Shown in pieces: positions 38,401 through 47,352 of a DNA stretch of 64,000 bases (its first letter is position 1; the number at the start of each line of letters is the position of its first letter). Under the pieces are notes generated by a model. That model had not been told where the DNA came from, ran no database searches, and saw only the letters and a list, made by a program, of their open reading frames with translations. The stretch spans positions 3,844,001 to 3,908,000 of the forward strand of contig NZ_CP107931.1 in the NCBI RefSeq assembly GCF_036023875.1, given 5' to 3'. A program made the translations under genes and the position numbers. The stretch is from Mycobacterium sp. NBC_00419. Its GTDB lineage: Bacteria; Actinomycetota; Actinomycetes; Mycobacteriales; Mycobacteriaceae.

Positions 38401-39002
38401 GTGACCGGGAATGCGGTAAGACCGCTGCCCTGCGTACCGTGTGTCTCGAAACCATCCGCGGCGCAACAGAACACCAGGTTCAGCTATTCGTCGTGGACTT
38501 TCGTCGGAGCTTGCTCGGCGTCGTCGACCCAGCGCACCTGCACGGGTACGCCTTCTCCGCCGCCGTTCTGGCCGAGACGCTTCCGGCCCTGCTGACGCGG
38601 CTGCGTGGCCGACTGCCGGCGGCTGACGTGACCGCCGACCAACTGCGGTCCCGGTCGTGGTGGAGCGGTCCGGAGATCTTCGTTGTCATCGATGACCACG
38701 ACCTCGTCAGTGCGCTGGCGGGTGATGTCTTCGCAGGACTGGTCGAGTTGTTGCCACACGCGACTGATATCGGCCTGCACCTCGTGGTCGCCCGGCGCTG
38801 CGCAGGCATCGCCCGGGCACTCTACGAGCCGCTGCTCGCTCACCTGCGTGACGGTAGCTGCCCCACCCTGCTGATGAGCGGCTCACCTGACGAGGGAACT
38901 GTGGCCGGTGGACACCGGCCTGGGCCACAACCGCCCGGTCGCGGCATTCTCGTGACACGTGTTGGTGCACAGCGTATTCAGGTCGGCTGGTGCCCGCCGT
39001 GA
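35442..39002 (+). CDS. eccC4: ESX-4 motor ATPase EccC4
   Basis: 1186 residues, single-chain EccC with all three FtsK/SpoIIIE-type ATPase domains. Two membrane helices lie at about 47-85 (PLLVMGIVAGVGMLVWTA, MMLMLPGMALMSALAMLV). Walker A motifs are GATGSGKS (about 417), GAPQSGKS (about 741) and GDRECGKT (about 987); the first ATPase has Walker B LFVVVDEFAEL. The last domain usually binds the EsxB-like C-terminal signal. Start by homology and by TACCGT 6 bases upstream. Its stop overlaps the next start (GTGA), forming an eccC4-Rv3446c-like operon upstream of esxU-esxT. Confidence 0.95.
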   Translation: MPTTTIEFAAEARLQPPQIPSEDIVIAAPPVPEPAGGAARFAPLLVMGIVAGVGMLVWTARSSAAVSPMMLMLPGMALMSALAMLVHSGRGGRGGRLDEQRSRYLDHLDSVAAQIRDAAGRQHVGLTWMHPAPAALWALIGGRRMWERRAGDRDFGHVRLGLGPQRLCRRIVLPPVAAPDDLDPVTAEAFRHCVRTHAVVDEAPIALALTGVPTVALDGDPDAARALARAMICQLAVLQPPNATLIAAMVDPGRRDEWDWLKWLPHNHHPASGTPMVYDCPTGLEALVAEPALAHVILLVDRSDQRFTVGRAASTTVVVGTTADPDALTLHLDAGRLSVSGEEFARADALTVAQARDCARRLARYRVARAAEGNRGAPDERGALRVPLGRTPDGAMVDLDIREAAQGGQGPHGLCIGATGSGKSELLRTVVVGMACRNSPDDLNLVLIDFKGGATFLGLGGLAHVSAIITNLSEDDHLVMRAKEALAGEIHRRQQLLHRAGNAVNLTAYRRAHQLDPQLPALPSLFVVVDEFAELLYRHADFADLFAMIGRVGRSLGVHLLLASQRLDEGRLRGLESHLSYRICLKTATTAESRAVLGVPDAAELPTTPGAAYLRAADGRLTRFQTTYLGAPAVDEIPARGEPDPVVRRFTSIPAAPPADTLESRRTVLDSMLAQLAGRGSPARQIWLPPLSASPRLPDLPAADCPELSALIGLVDRPFEQCRAPLRVDTAGAGGHVAVVGAPQSGKSHTVFTLITALAARHDQRRIQFYCLDFGGGALAALSDLPHVGSVAGRHDHDLVRATLRHVETIVGSRESGRHDEFGDVYLVVDGWQTVRDEFGELEASISALATHSLSFGVHVILTACRWADIRPGLKDQIGTRIELRLGDPLDSEMNRKQAALVPLGRPGRGVTAEGHHFVVATSAPSDVAVRGTWAAPQVRLLPALVEYSTLLDKAGLGSGVLLGVGEPELAPTVLDFQRDPHLLIIGDRECGKTAALRTVCLETIRGATEHQVQLFVVDFRRSLLGVVDPAHLHGYAFSAAVLAETLPALLTRLRGRLPAADVTADQLRSRSWWSGPEIFVVIDDHDLVSALAGDVFAGLVELLPHATDIGLHLVVARRCAGIARALYEPLLAHLRDGSCPTLLMSGSPDEGTVAGGHRPGPQPPGRGILVTRVGAQRIQVGWCPP

Positions 39003-40174
39003 CAGTGTTGGAGGTCGGCCCCGCCACTGTGCGGCAGCTGCCGCCCCGCGACGACGCGGCGCTCGATCCGGAGATGGTCGCGTGCGCGCTGGCCGGGATC
39101 GATGACACGACGATCCTGCTCCACGAGCGCCCGGTGTCCGTCGCGTCGCTGTGGCGACACCTCCTGTCGTCCAGCGCAGGCAGCCGGCCCGCTGCTCTGA
39201 CCGTCGTGCACCCCTCCTGGTGGCCGTCTCGCCGGGTTGCCCGAATCCGTGAGTGGGCGGCTTCGGTGACGGCGGAGGTGCAGACGGTGCCGCGGTCGGC
39301 ACTGCTGACACGCCACCAGTCGGGCGCCGCCGCAGTGGTCATCGAGATCGGCGCCGACATGGTGGCGGTATGCCGCGACAGCGCCACACCCGAGGTGCTC
39401 CACGGTACGGGGGACGTGGCCGCCATCGCCGCCCTGGCGGTCGACGGCGGCACGGCTGCCCCGGTCATCGTCGATGCGCCCGATGGTGTGCCGCATTCGG
39501 AGCGGCTGGCAGCGGCGATCCTGAACGACTTGCGGTGCAGCGGTATTCGTGGTCGTGCGGGCCGCATCGAGGACGCCGTCGCGCCGACCGGACAGCAACC
39601 CCGCGCTGCTGCTGCCATCGCCCCCGCCTCGCGCTTACCGGTACACGCGGCTGCGGCGGCGGTGGCCATCGTGATCGGCGCGGTCAGCATCCTCGCCGGC
39701 CGTTCCACCGAGCCGGCCTCGGTCGACCACACGGTCAACCTGGTCGAAGGTCGTGTCGGCGTGCGGGTTCCGCCGGACTGGCAGCTGACCCGCATCACCG
39801 CAGGCCCGGGGTCACGCCGTGTGCAGCTCACCTCCCGAGCGAACCCTGCCGACGCGCTGCACATCACCCAGTCCTACGACCCGGAGCAGACCCGTGACGG
39901 TGTCGCGCGCGTGGTCCAGCAGGCGATCGGCCAGCAGCCTCCGGGGGTCTTCGCAGACTTCGATCCCAGCACCCTCAAGGCCGGCCGCCAGGTGGTGAGC
40001 TATCGCGAAGCCCGGATCGGGCGCGAGGTCCGGTGGTTCATCGTTCTCGACGGTTCCACCCGCATCAGCATCGGATGCCAAAGCGCGCCCGGCCGACCCG
40101 AGACGGTCGACGCCGTCTGCGATGCGGCGGTGGGATCGGCGCGCGAAGTCGGTGGAACCGAACAACGCCGGTGA
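38999..40174 (+). CDS. Type VII secretion-associated protein, Rv3446c family
   Basis: 391 residues, GTG start overlapping the eccC4 stop. Residues 1-205 are a cytosolic domain (TVLEVGPATVRQLPPRDDAA, LHERPVSVASLWRHLL); one membrane helix lies at about 214-234 (VHAAAAAVAIVIGAVSILAG); the outer domain (VGVRVPPDWQLTRITAGPGS) is the TIGR03931-type C-terminal domain. The family is found only with ESX-4-like loci; its role is unknown. The N-terminal half resembles an actin-like or Hsp70-type ATPase only faintly (VVIEIGADMVAVCRD), which I cannot confirm. Confidence 0.87.
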   Translation: MTVLEVGPATVRQLPPRDDAALDPEMVACALAGIDDTTILLHERPVSVASLWRHLLSSSAGSRPAALTVVHPSWWPSRRVARIREWAASVTAEVQTVPRSALLTRHQSGAAAVVIEIGADMVAVCRDSATPEVLHGTGDVAAIAALAVDGGTAAPVIVDAPDGVPHSERLAAAILNDLRCSGIRGRAGRIEDAVAPTGQQPRAAAAIAPASRLPVHAAAAAVAIVIGAVSILAGRSTEPASVDHTVNLVEGRVGVRVPPDWQLTRITAGPGSRRVQLTSRANPADALHITQSYDPEQTRDGVARVVQQAIGQQPPGVFADFDPSTLKAGRQVVSYREARIGREVRWFIVLDGSTRISIGCQSAPGRPETVDAVCDAAVGSAREVGGTEQRR

Positions 40175-40180
40175 ACGTCG
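40154..40180 (+). promoter_or_regulatory. SigM-like ECF promoter of esxU-esxT
   Basis: GGAAC (40154-40158), a 17-base spacer and CGTCG (40176-40180) fit the pattern known for mycobacterial SigM (GGGAACC-type -35, CGTCR -10). It overlaps the end of the Rv3446c-like gene and lies 40 bases before the esxU ATG. A second site of the same geometry precedes the Esp-like pair at 53451-53477. Confidence 0.72.
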
Positions 40181-40219
40181 AATCCATTGTGAGCAAGAAC
40201 AACTCGACAGGACATTCTC

Positions 40220-40522
40220 ATGACGACACTCAGCACTGACTTCGACGTGATGCGCGCCGTCGCATCCGCCACGGACGCCCGCCGCGAGGAGATCCGCGCT
40301 CTGTTGAACGGGTTCATCGCCCGGATGGAGTCGGTTCCGCATTCGGTATGGGGTGGCCTGGCCGCGGCTCGGTTCAGAGAGGTTGTCGCGCAATGGAACA
40401 CCGAATCCAACCGGCTGACCGGGGCGCTGGCCGCGATCGCCGAGACGATTCGCCACAACGAACAGACGCTGCGAGAGGCGGCACATCTGCATGCCGCGCG
40501 TATCGCTGACGTCACCGGATAA
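40220..40522 (+). CDS. esxU: ESX-4 WXG100 protein EsxU
   Basis: 100 residues, two helices joined by the turn [14 protein letters not shown]; the W44-G45-G46 is the WXG motif. Charged helical segments [17 protein letters not shown] and [16 protein letters not shown] flank it. With EsxT it should form the heterodimer secreted by, and activating, the ESX-4 system. In M. smegmatis SigM-driven ESX-4 expression is linked to DNA transfer between cells. It lies 45 bases after the Rv3446c-like gene, behind a SigM-like promoter, and 20 bases before esxT. Confidence 0.93.
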   Translation: MTTLSTDFDVMRAVASATDARREEIRALLNGFIARMESVPHSVWGGLAAARFREVVAQWNTESNRLTGALAAIAETIRHNEQTLREAAHLHAARIADVTG

Positions 40523-40542
40523 CCGTAGAAGGAGAAGCTGTC

Positions 40543-40836
40543 GTGGACCCCATCCTGTCGTATGACTTCGCCCAGATCGAAGCGACTGTGCTCGCCGATA
40601 TCCAGCAGACCTCGACGCGTCTCGGTGCTGCCCTCGACGATCTGGGTCGCCAGATCGCCCCGCTACAACAGGTGTGGACCCGCGACGCGGCGACGGCCTA
40701 CCAGTCGGAGCAGGCCCGCTGGCAGCACGCCGCTGTGGCTCTGCACGACATCCTGATTCGGCTGGGCAACGCAGTACGCGACGGCGCCACCGACGTGGCC
40801 GAGGCTGACCGGCGCGCCGCGCGGCTGTGGAGCTGA
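40543..40836 (+). CDS. esxT: ESX-4 WXG100-family protein EsxT
   Basis: 97 residues, GTG start after AGAAGGAGA. The hairpin turn reads QQVWTRDAATAY, so W45 is followed by Thr-Arg and the glycine of WXG is lost; the M. tuberculosis EsxT has WTR as well. The C terminus (DVAEADRRAARLWS) carries an acidic-basic pattern but no tyrosine, so it does not show a strict YxxxD/E signal. Partner of EsxU. A hairpin follows the gene. Confidence 0.92.
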   Translation: MDPILSYDFAQIEATVLADIQQTSTRLGAALDDLGRQIAPLQQVWTRDAATAYQSEQARWQHAAVALHDILIRLGNAVRDGATDVAEADRRAARLWS

Positions 40837-40855
40837 CACCGGGGTGGTGAACCCC

Positions 40856-40894
40856 TGTGTGGCCCCGGCGGAGGAGAGCCGTCGGGGTCACACA
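40856..40894. terminator. Hairpin after esxT
   Basis: Arms 40856-40871 and 40879-40894 pair over 16 positions with two G-T type mismatches and a 7-base loop. There is no T tract. It lies between esxT and the convergent SnoaL-like gene and probably stops both. Confidence 0.7.
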
Positions 40895-40895
40895 G

Positions 40896-41264
40896 TCACT
40901 CCTGCGGAGGGGTGAGGACAGTCCACAAGTGGCTGATGAGCCCGTCTGCGATGACCGCGGCGTCGAATCCGCTCATCGGTGTCTGGCCGCTCGCGGGATC
41001 CACCAGCCGCCAAGCCAGATAACCGAAGCCCTCCAGCGCGTGAACCGGACCGACCGCCTCGAACTGTAGCCCGCCTAGGCCGCTCTGGAGACCCACACAT
41101 TTGGCCTCCAGCGCCGACAGTCCAGTCGTGGTGCCTTCCGCATCGGTCCACCGGACGTCGGCTGCGTAGGTCTGTGCCGCTGCCGCAGTTCGCTTGTCGT
41201 CGTCGCGCTCGTTGAACACCGCGAGCAGGTTGTCGTGCATCAGTTTTTCTACTGAGTCAGCCAT
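40896..41264 (-). CDS. SnoaL-like / NTF2-fold protein
   Basis: 122 residues with the cone-shaped NTF2/SnoaL pattern: an N-terminal helix (VEKLMHDNLLAVFNERDDDK), YAADVRWTDAEGTTTG and the C-terminal strand GLISHLWTVLTPPQE. Such proteins bind or isomerise small hydrophobic molecules; nothing here fixes the ligand. An AAGGGAAAG ribosome site precedes the ATG. It is divergent from the Rossmann oxidoreductase gene at 41458. Confidence 0.75.
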   Translation of the reverse strand: MADSVEKLMHDNLLAVFNERDDDKRTAAAAQTYAADVRWTDAEGTTTGLSALEAKCVGLQSGLGGLQFEAVGPVHALEGFGYLAWRLVDPASGQTPMSGFDAAVIADGLISHLWTVLTPPQE

Positions 41265-41457
41265 CTGGCTTTCCCTTCGGTCGTCGGTGGTTGGTTTCTC
41301 CGCAGTGGGTAGGGCAATACTCCTGGGAAGTTTTGTAACATGTCAGATAAAATGGTTCGGCGATGACGATATCAGGCGGAAGCTCCGCCCGGAATCCGAG
41401 TGAAACCTCGGAAGTTCCCGTCCCGCAGATGGTTTAGACAATCCACAGGAGGGAACC
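41265..41457. promoter_or_regulatory. Divergent spacer, SnoaL-like gene and NADP-binding oxidoreductase
   Basis: A 193-base gap. TAAAAT (41348-41353) and TAACAT (41336-41341) are plus-strand -10 candidates. A small stem GGCGGA/TCCGCC (41375-41389) lies in the leader. AGGAGGG just before 41458 is a strong ribosome site. Confidence 0.4.
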
Positions 41458-42102
41458 ATGACGTACTCGATCATCGGCACCGGCAATATCGGCCAAGCGT
41501 TGGCGCGACAATTCGCCCGGAGCGGTCTGAATGTCACCATGGCGACTGCCAAGGGGGTCTCGGCGGTGGCACCCCTGGTGGAGCAGATCGGACCGGTGAT
41601 CACGCCGGTCGACGTCGGTGAAGCGCTGAGCGCCGAGGTGGTCGTATTGGCGGTTCCTTTCGATGCGGTCCGCGGACTCGCGCAGCAGGTGCCCGACTGG
41701 CGGGGACGCATCATCGTCGATGCCACCAACGCGATCGACTACACCACCTTCGGCCCTGCAGATCTGGGCGGTCGGGCGTCGTCCGATCTGGTCGAGGAAT
41801 GGGCGGCCAATTCTCGCGTTGTCAAGGCGTTCGGTAGCACCTGGGCCAAGGTGCTGGCACGAGAGCCGGGTGACGGCCACGGCGGACGTCGGGTGATCTT
41901 CCTGTCCGGTAACGACCCCGACGCCCGCGGCGAGATCGCGGTGCTGATCGAGCGACTGGGCTTCGCACCAATCGATCTGGGACGCAACGACGAGGGCGGT
42001 CTGCTGCAACAGTTCGGCGGACCGCTGGCGACACATAGTTTCATCTCGCAGCCGATCGCCGGTGACAGCCCGGCGGACATGGATCTGGCCGAGGGCAGTT
42101 GA
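41458..42102 (+). CDS. NADP-dependent F420 oxidoreductase-like protein
   Basis: 214 residues. The Rossmann motif MTYSIIGTGNIGQALARQFA opens the protein, followed by VVVLAVPFDAVRGLAQQVP and IIVDATNAIDY, as in the F420:NADPH oxidoreductase-like family. KAFGSTWAKVLAREPGDGHG GRRVIFLSGNDPDA is the usual central segment. It may oxidise or reduce F420 or a metabolite with NADP(H); members are often renamed NAD(P)-binding proteins because activity is unproven. It is convergent with the TetR gene 17 bases on. Confidence 0.82.
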   Translation: MTYSIIGTGNIGQALARQFARSGLNVTMATAKGVSAVAPLVEQIGPVITPVDVGEALSAEVVVLAVPFDAVRGLAQQVPDWRGRIIVDATNAIDYTTFGPADLGGRASSDLVEEWAANSRVVKAFGSTWAKVLAREPGDGHGGRRVIFLSGNDPDARGEIAVLIERLGFAPIDLGRNDEGGLLQQFGGPLATHSFISQPIAGDSPADMDLAEGS

Positions 42103-42119
42103 GCGAGCCGGGCGCGCGC

Positions 42120-42695
42120 TCAGGTCTCGCGTGCCTTTCGGCGCCGCGCCTGCGCCGGCCACGCGCGTAGCGCGACGTCGGCCGCGGCGCGGAGGGTCTC
42201 GACGCCCGCCCCGTCGCGGGCCAGTGAGGACATCCCACGCAAGACGATGTCGATGAAGTCGGCCAGCGCCTCAACGTCGGTGTCGTCAGGCAAGTCACCT
42301 TCGCCGACCGCCTGCAACAACCGGCCGCGAATTGCCTGCCGACCCACAAGACGTTCGTCCCGCAGCACGGGGTCGGAGATGACGAAGCAGCCGGGGGGAT
42401 GCTCGGCGCTCCCGTACTCGCGCACGGCGATGTCGAGGATGCGGGCGAACACATCACGTGCCCGGCGCTCGCCGAGTGCCGGCGGGATGACGCGGGATGG
42501 GGCGCTGGTGTATTCCGCTACCGCCTCGTCGTACAGCTTCTTCTTGTCTCCGAAGGTGTTGTACAGACTCGGTGCGGAGATGCCCATCGCTTCGGTCAGG
42601 TCTCGGACCGTCGTGCGCTCGTAGCCCTTCTCCCAGAAGAGGTGCAAGGCCCTGACCAACGCTTGAGATCGATCGAACTCCGGCGGTCGTGCCAT
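42120..42695 (-). CDS. TetR-family transcriptional regulator
   Basis: 191 residues. The N-terminal HTH is ALVRALHLFWEKGYERTTVR DLTEAMGISAPSLYNTFGDK, with the recognition helix SAPSLYNTFG. The C-terminal ligand domain ends ALRAWPAQARRRKARET. LHLFWEKGYERTT is the subgroup containing many fast-evolving regulators of oxidoreductase genes. TAGACT (42702-42707) is 6 bases before the ATG, so it is probably leaderless. Possible target: the convergent NADP oxidoreductase or itself. Confidence 0.87.
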   Translation of the reverse strand: MARPPEFDRSQALVRALHLFWEKGYERTTVRDLTEAMGISAPSLYNTFGDKKKLYDEAVAEYTSAPSRVIPPALGERRARDVFARILDIAVREYGSAEHPPGCFVISDPVLRDERLVGRQAIRGRLLQAVGEGDLPDDTDVEALADFIDIVLRGMSSLARDGAGVETLRAAADVALRAWPAQARRRKARET

Positions 42696-42791
42696 CGACT
42701 CAGTCTAAGGTTCAGGACTTGCTGCACCTGATGTGGCGTATCGTGGCCACACGCGCTGGCCGGGACGGCCGTGCGAGGAGTGTGATCGGCG

Positions 42792-44081
42792 ATGGGCGCA
42801 TCCAGAATATCCAGCGGGGGATCGACCGCTCGGCCCTCTGCGGTGCTTCGTGCGGTCCACCAACTCTTTGTCACCGGCGAGGTTGACGCCTCTTATCTCG
42901 AATCCAGCCTGCGCCCGATCGTCGCCAAGAGCTGGCAGCGAAGTCTCGCCAAAGGTGTCGACCCGGACTGTGCGGCGTCGCCCTCCCCGGTGGGGGAGGA
43001 GCTGGCCCGCTTGCGTGACACCCACCCGCTGGCGCCGACCCTGCCGGTGATCCGGAGACTGCTCGTCGAGGACGCCGCCGGATCCGGAGTGGTGGTCGCG
43101 GTGACCGCGGCCGACGGAACCCTGCTCTGGGTCGAAGGTGACCGCAGCGCCTGCCGGCGGGCAGAGGGGATGAACTTCGTGCCCGGCGCGGACTGGAGTG
43201 AACGCGGAGCGGGCACCAACGCGCCGGGAACCGCGCTTGCCCTCGACGCCGAACTGCAGATCCGCGGCTCCGAACACTTCGCCCGGATGGTCCAGCCGTG
43301 GAACTGCACCGCCGTCCCGGTCCACGACCCCGACACCGGCGCCCAGATCGGGGCGATCGACCTCACCGGCGGCCCGCGGGTGGCCACACCGCAGGCGCTG
43401 GCCCTGGTGCGCGCCACCGTCGTGGCCGTCGAAAACCATCTCGCGCTGCTCCGGCTGACCGGCTCTCCGCAGTCGAGCACCCCCAGACCGCCCCGCGTCA
43501 CGGTCCTCGGATCGGACCGTCCGCGCTGGACGGTCACCGACGAGGTGGGCCACCTGCGCTCGACCACTCTCACCGGCCGGCATGCCGACATCCTGGTGCT
43601 GCTCAGCCGTCACCCCGAAGGTCTGTCCGCCGACCACCTCGCGATGCTGCTCGACGACAAGGACCTCGATGTCGTGACGGTCCGCGCCGAGGTGTCACGC
43701 CTGCGCAAGGTCGTCGGGGCCGACGTCATCGAATCGCGGCCCTACCGGCTGCTGGTGCCGATCACCACCGACATCGACGAAGTCCACGACGCCATCGAGG
43801 TCGGCGAGGTGAGCGTGGCGTTGGACCGCTACCCCGGACCGCTTCTGCCGCAATCGATGTCGCCTGCAGTCGCGCGGCTGCGCACCGAGCTGACGATGAC
43901 GCTGCGGGCGGCGGTGCTGGCCTGCGGCGAACCGGCTGTGCTGCGCCGCTGGCTGGACAGCCCCGACGGCCGTGACGATCGGGACGGTTGGCGCGCCCTG
44001 CATGACGGCGCACTGCCCGGTTCGGTGCAGCAGTCGCAGGCCCGCGGCGCCTTGGCGGGCCTGGATCTCGATCTCGGCTGA
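42792..44081 (+). CDS. AcoR-like GAF-domain regulator with winged-helix C terminus
   Basis: 429 residues. An N-terminal domain (about 30-90: ESSLRPIVAKSWQRSLAKGV DP, the usual lead-in of AcoR-type regulators) and a GAF domain (about 100-220: WSERGAGTNAPGTALALDAE, SEHFARMVQPWNCTAVPVHD). Residues about 255-325 form a winged helix (LTGRHADILVLLSRHPEGLS, VTVRAEVSRLRKVVG, SRPYRLLVP) instead of the sigma-54 AAA+ module of AcoR. It lies upstream of aldA-adhP and a cluster of GTTGC/GCAAC repeats and is likely their activator, sensing an aldehyde, alcohol or related metabolite. Confidence 0.85.
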   Translation: MGASRISSGGSTARPSAVLRAVHQLFVTGEVDASYLESSLRPIVAKSWQRSLAKGVDPDCAASPSPVGEELARLRDTHPLAPTLPVIRRLLVEDAAGSGVVVAVTAADGTLLWVEGDRSACRRAEGMNFVPGADWSERGAGTNAPGTALALDAELQIRGSEHFARMVQPWNCTAVPVHDPDTGAQIGAIDLTGGPRVATPQALALVRATVVAVENHLALLRLTGSPQSSTPRPPRVTVLGSDRPRWTVTDEVGHLRSTTLTGRHADILVLLSRHPEGLSADHLAMLLDDKDLDVVTVRAEVSRLRKVVGADVIESRPYRLLVPITTDIDEVHDAIEVGEVSVALDRYPGPLLPQSMSPAVARLRTELTMTLRAAVLACGEPAVLRRWLDSPDGRDDRDGWRALHDGALPGSVQQSQARGALAGLDLDLG

Positions 44082-44095
44082 CCACCGGGGTCCAC

Positions 44096-44143
44096 GTTGC
44101 ACGGTTGCGTGCAACTGTGCTGCAACCCCGCACTGCCTACCTT
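44096..44143 (+). promoter_or_regulatory. aldA-adhP promoter with interleaved GTTGC/GCAAC repeats
   Basis: GTTGC occurs at 44096-44100 and 44104-44108, and GCAAC at 44111-44115 and 44122-44126, giving interleaved inverted repeats (GTTGCAC-N6-GTGCAAC is perfect). TACCTT (44138-44143) is the -10 box. The repeats lie just upstream, a usual place for an activator, most likely the adjacent GAF regulator. Confidence 0.75.
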
Positions 44144-44192
44144 GAGTGACGACCGACACACTTTGTCGTCCTGAACAGGCAGGAGAATGCCA

Positions 44193-45716
<1,524 letters not shown>

Positions 45717-45735
45717 TCCACGAAAGGACACGACC

Positions 45736-46797
45736 ATGACTCAGACACTCGACACCGATACCCCCGCAGCCGCGACCGACACCATGAGGGCCGCCGTCGT
45801 CACCGAATTCGGCGCCCCGCTGAGCGTCGGCGACGTCGACCTGCCCACACCCGGCCCTGGCGAGGTGTTGGTGAAGCTGGAGACCTCCGGCGTCTGCCAC
45901 ACCGATCTGCATGCCGCACATGGTGATTGGCCGGTCAAGCCGCAGCCGCCGTTCATCCCCGGGCACGAGGGGTACGGCAGCGTCGTCGCGCTCGGTCCCG
46001 GCGTCACCGACCTCGCGCTGGGCGACAAGGTCGGCAACGCCTGGCTCTGGTCGGCGTGCGGCACCTGCGAGTACTGCCGCACCGGCTGGGAAACGCTGTG
46101 CGAGAGCCAGCGCAACGGTGGCTACAGCGTTAATGGCAGCTTCGGCAGCTACATGCTGGTCAACTCCGCCTACGCCGCCCGCATCCCGGACAACATCGAC
46201 CCGCTGGAAATCGCACCCATCCTGTGCGCGGGGGTGACGGTCTACAAGGGCCTCAAAGTCACCGACACCCGGCCGGGCCAGTGGGTGGCGATCTCCGGCA
46301 TCGGCGGCCTGGGCCACATCGCGGTGCAGTACGCCAGGGCGATGGGTCTGCGGGTGGTGGCCGTCGACATCGACGACGCCAAACTAGCTCTGGCCGAACG
46401 CCTCGGCGCCGAAGTGGCCGTCAACGCCCGCACCTCCGACGTCGTCGCCGAGGTGCAGAAGGCCACCGGTGGCGTGCACGGCGTGCTGGTGACCGCGGTG
46501 CACCCGCAAGCGTTCGGGCAGGCCATCGGGCTGGCCCGCCGCGGCGGCACGATCGTGTTCAACGGCCTGCCGCCCGGCGACTTCCCGGCCCCGATCTTCG
46601 ATATCGTGTTGAAGGGCCTGACGATTCGTGGCTCCATCGTCGGAACCCGCCAGGACATGGCCGAGGCGCTGGACTTCTACGCCCGCGGCCTGATCCACCC
46701 CACGGTGGAAGCCGCCCGCCTCGAGGACATCAACGAGGTGTTCGGCCGGATGCAACGCGGACAGATCGACGGCCGCGTGGTCATCGACTACCGCTGA
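45736..46797 (+). CDS. adhP: Zinc-dependent alcohol dehydrogenase AdhP-type
   Basis: 353 residues of the zinc MDR family. Catalytic zinc: Cys in TSGVCHTDLHAAHGDWP and the GHEGYG motif. Structural zinc lobe: CGTCEYCRTGWETLC. NAD-binding: ISGIGGLGHIAVQYARAM. The length and TSGVCHTDLHA are typical of AdhP ethanol-active enzymes. It makes the aldehyde used by aldA, with which it is cotranscribed. Its last 10 bases overlap the convergent acetyltransferase gene. Confidence 0.92.
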   Translation: MTQTLDTDTPAAATDTMRAAVVTEFGAPLSVGDVDLPTPGPGEVLVKLETSGVCHTDLHAAHGDWPVKPQPPFIPGHEGYGSVVALGPGVTDLALGDKVGNAWLWSACGTCEYCRTGWETLCESQRNGGYSVNGSFGSYMLVNSAYAARIPDNIDPLEIAPILCAGVTVYKGLKVTDTRPGQWVAISGIGGLGHIAVQYARAMGLRVVAVDIDDAKLALAERLGAEVAVNARTSDVVAEVQKATGGVHGVLVTAVHPQAFGQAIGLARRGGTIVFNGLPPGDFPAPIFDIVLKGLTIRGSIVGTRQDMAEALDFYARGLIHPTVEAARLEDINEVFGRMQRGQIDGRVVIDYR

Positions 46798-47303
46798 GTC
46801 CCCAGCATCTCGCGAACGGGCCCGATCCCGACGAGACGGATGTCGTCGCGTCGGATCGTGGCCCACTGCCCCGACGTCATGGTGAATTCGACCATGGTGT
46901 CGGGGCTTTCGCGCCGGTTCTCCCGGGTGGTTGCAGTCTCGGTGTAGGGCAGCGACCGCGTCACTCCCAGTGACGCGGCGTTGTCGTGCCAGGCGCGGGT
47001 GACGGCCACCTCGGCATCAAACCCCGCGAAAATCAGGTGCAGCGCCGCCCGCCGCAACTCCTTGCCGATCCCGCGTCCCTGATGGGCACGGCCCAGCCAG
47101 GACCCGGTGGTCAGCCTCCGCCGCCGGGGGAACTCCTCGGCATGCACCGAGCACATTCCCACCACCGAATCGCCGACCAGGACCGCCAGGTCGAGGTTCC
47201 ATCGCTGCACGCTCGTCTCGGCACGGTTGCGCCAGTAGAAGCGCAGACAATTGCGCTCCAATTCGGGGGAGGGGACGTCGGTCCACGGTTCGCTGAACGA
47301 CAT
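46788..47303 (-). CDS. GNAT-family N-acetyltransferase
   Basis: 171 residues with the acetyl-CoA pyrophosphate loop in SWLGRAHQGRGIGKELRRAA (motif A, Q/R-x-x-G-x-G) and motif B NAASLGVTRSLPYTETATT. N-terminal SEPWTDVPSPELERNCLRFY WR is the usual RimJ-like entry. It may acetylate a small amine or a protein N terminus; the substrate is unknown. Convergent overlap of 10 bases with adhP. Confidence 0.85.
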   Translation of the reverse strand: MSFSEPWTDVPSPELERNCLRFYWRNRAETSVQRWNLDLAVLVGDSVVGMCSVHAEEFPRRRRLTTGSWLGRAHQGRGIGKELRRAALHLIFAGFDAEVAVTRAWHDNAASLGVTRSLPYTETATTRENRRESPDTMVEFTMTSGQWATIRRDDIRLVGIGPVREMLGTQR

Positions 47304-47352
47304 TCGTCATGGCCTCCATCGGACCACAACCGCTGGCGGCTCCGAAACCGAA

